From positions 1,724,938-1,788,937 of the forward strand of contig PTEX01000013.1 of the NCBI GenBank assembly GCA_003342815.1: 64,000 nucleotides of DNA, given 5' to 3'. The notes beneath the pieces were generated by a model, which saw only the letters and a program-made list of their open reading frames with translations, was not told the DNA's origin and searched no databases. The DNA is from Eudromia elegans (lineage: Eukaryota; Chordata; Aves; Tinamiformes; Tinamidae). A program made the position numbers and the translations under genes. Within the stretch, counting starts at the first letter, position 1, and every line of letters starts with the position of its first letter. This document shows, piece by piece, positions 63,480 through 64,000 of the stretch.

Positions 63480-64000
63480 GCCCAGCGCGTACCGGCTGGC
63501 CTGGAAGTTCCCGGTTCGTGTCACCGTCCGCGCGGGCTCTTGCTGCCCTCCTGAACATCCTTTCCCCGGCTCAGACACAAGGCTCCGTGGTGGCTCAGGC
63601 GGGCGCAGGACGACGCGGGGCGCAGAGCGCGCGCGTGGGGCTTCTTTGCAGTGACCGAGCGCACGCTTGCGCAGCAGCCCTTTGCATTTCGGACTGCTCG
63701 GCCAAATAACACGCGTCCTGGTGACCCGCACTGAGATAAAAGACCCGATTTGTGTAATCCTCGCCCTAGGTCGCGCGCCCGTCGGGAGGGCTCCCTTTGC
63801 AGGGCTCTCAAGCCCCGCTGGCGGGGCGACCTGTCAAAGGAGGGGGGGTTTAACGGCGCGGGGGCTGCCGCCTTCCCGGCTCTGTGGTCACCCGAAGCCC
63901 ACGCGTCCTCGCACACGCAGAGGCCACCGTGGCTCCCGGGCACCGCCCGGCCCCGCTGCCCCGCCGCGCGTCCCCGCGGGCCCCGCAGCGCCCGTCGCCG
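63480..64000. promoter_or_regulatory. CpG island running off the right edge
   Basis: GC content and CG density rise sharply from about 63480 and increase to the window edge, with many CGCG and GCCCCGC clusters in the last 150 bases. This is the signature of a second vertebrate CpG island, probably the promoter or first exon of a gene mostly outside the window. A TATA-like GATAAAAG occurs on the plus strand at about 63735-63742, but I cannot tie it to a start site. The minus frame 63521-63943 is open for 140 codons, shows no domain and lies in stop-poor DNA, so it is not called as a gene. Direction of transcription is unknown. Confidence 0.7.

Overview
This window looks like vertebrate nuclear DNA, most likely from a bird. 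The clearest evidence is a set of CR1 LINE remnants. One of them (about 49722-49915) ends in the CR1 octamer-type 3' tail. Other repeats are sparse and are mostly short microsatellites and A or T runs, as in compact avian genomes. A crocodilian or turtle source cannot be excluded from CR1 alone. I see no operon, no rRNA or tRNA gene, no CRISPR array, no intact transposon and no multi-exon protein gene that I can name.

Layout. From 1 to about 36600 the sequence is AT-rich to average and non-coding. It holds a short LINE reverse-transcriptase-like scrap (541-600), a CR1 3' end on the minus strand (9711-9958), a 130-bp polypurine block (26375-26504), a hairpin followed by AATAAA and a long A tract (28081-28262), and a very short CR1 3' end (30488-30540). 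At about 36600-37130 lies a strong CpG island. Inside it the minus strand has a short ATG-initiated reading frame of 11 codons in good Kozak context, running straight into a consensus GTGAGT splice donor (36721-36753). This is the best gene candidate here: the first coding exon of an unidentified gene transcribed leftward. On that reading the left 36 kb would be its first intron, at least in part.

From 37130 to about 63480 the DNA is again non-coding. It has an older CR1 copy on the minus strand (41385-41835), a CR1 3' end on the plus strand (49722-49915), another on the minus strand (51724-51870), several microsatellites, small perfect hairpins and a GC-rich patch near 40.2 kb that is open on both strands. 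A second strong CpG island starts at about 63480 and runs off the right edge, probably the promoter region of another gene outside the window.

The many 60-260 codon open frames show no recognisable domain. They lie either in GC-rich, stop-poor DNA or at lengths expected by chance in 64 kb, so I have not called them as genes. I found no convincing novel system; the items under findings are candidates ranked by how much they deserve a check.
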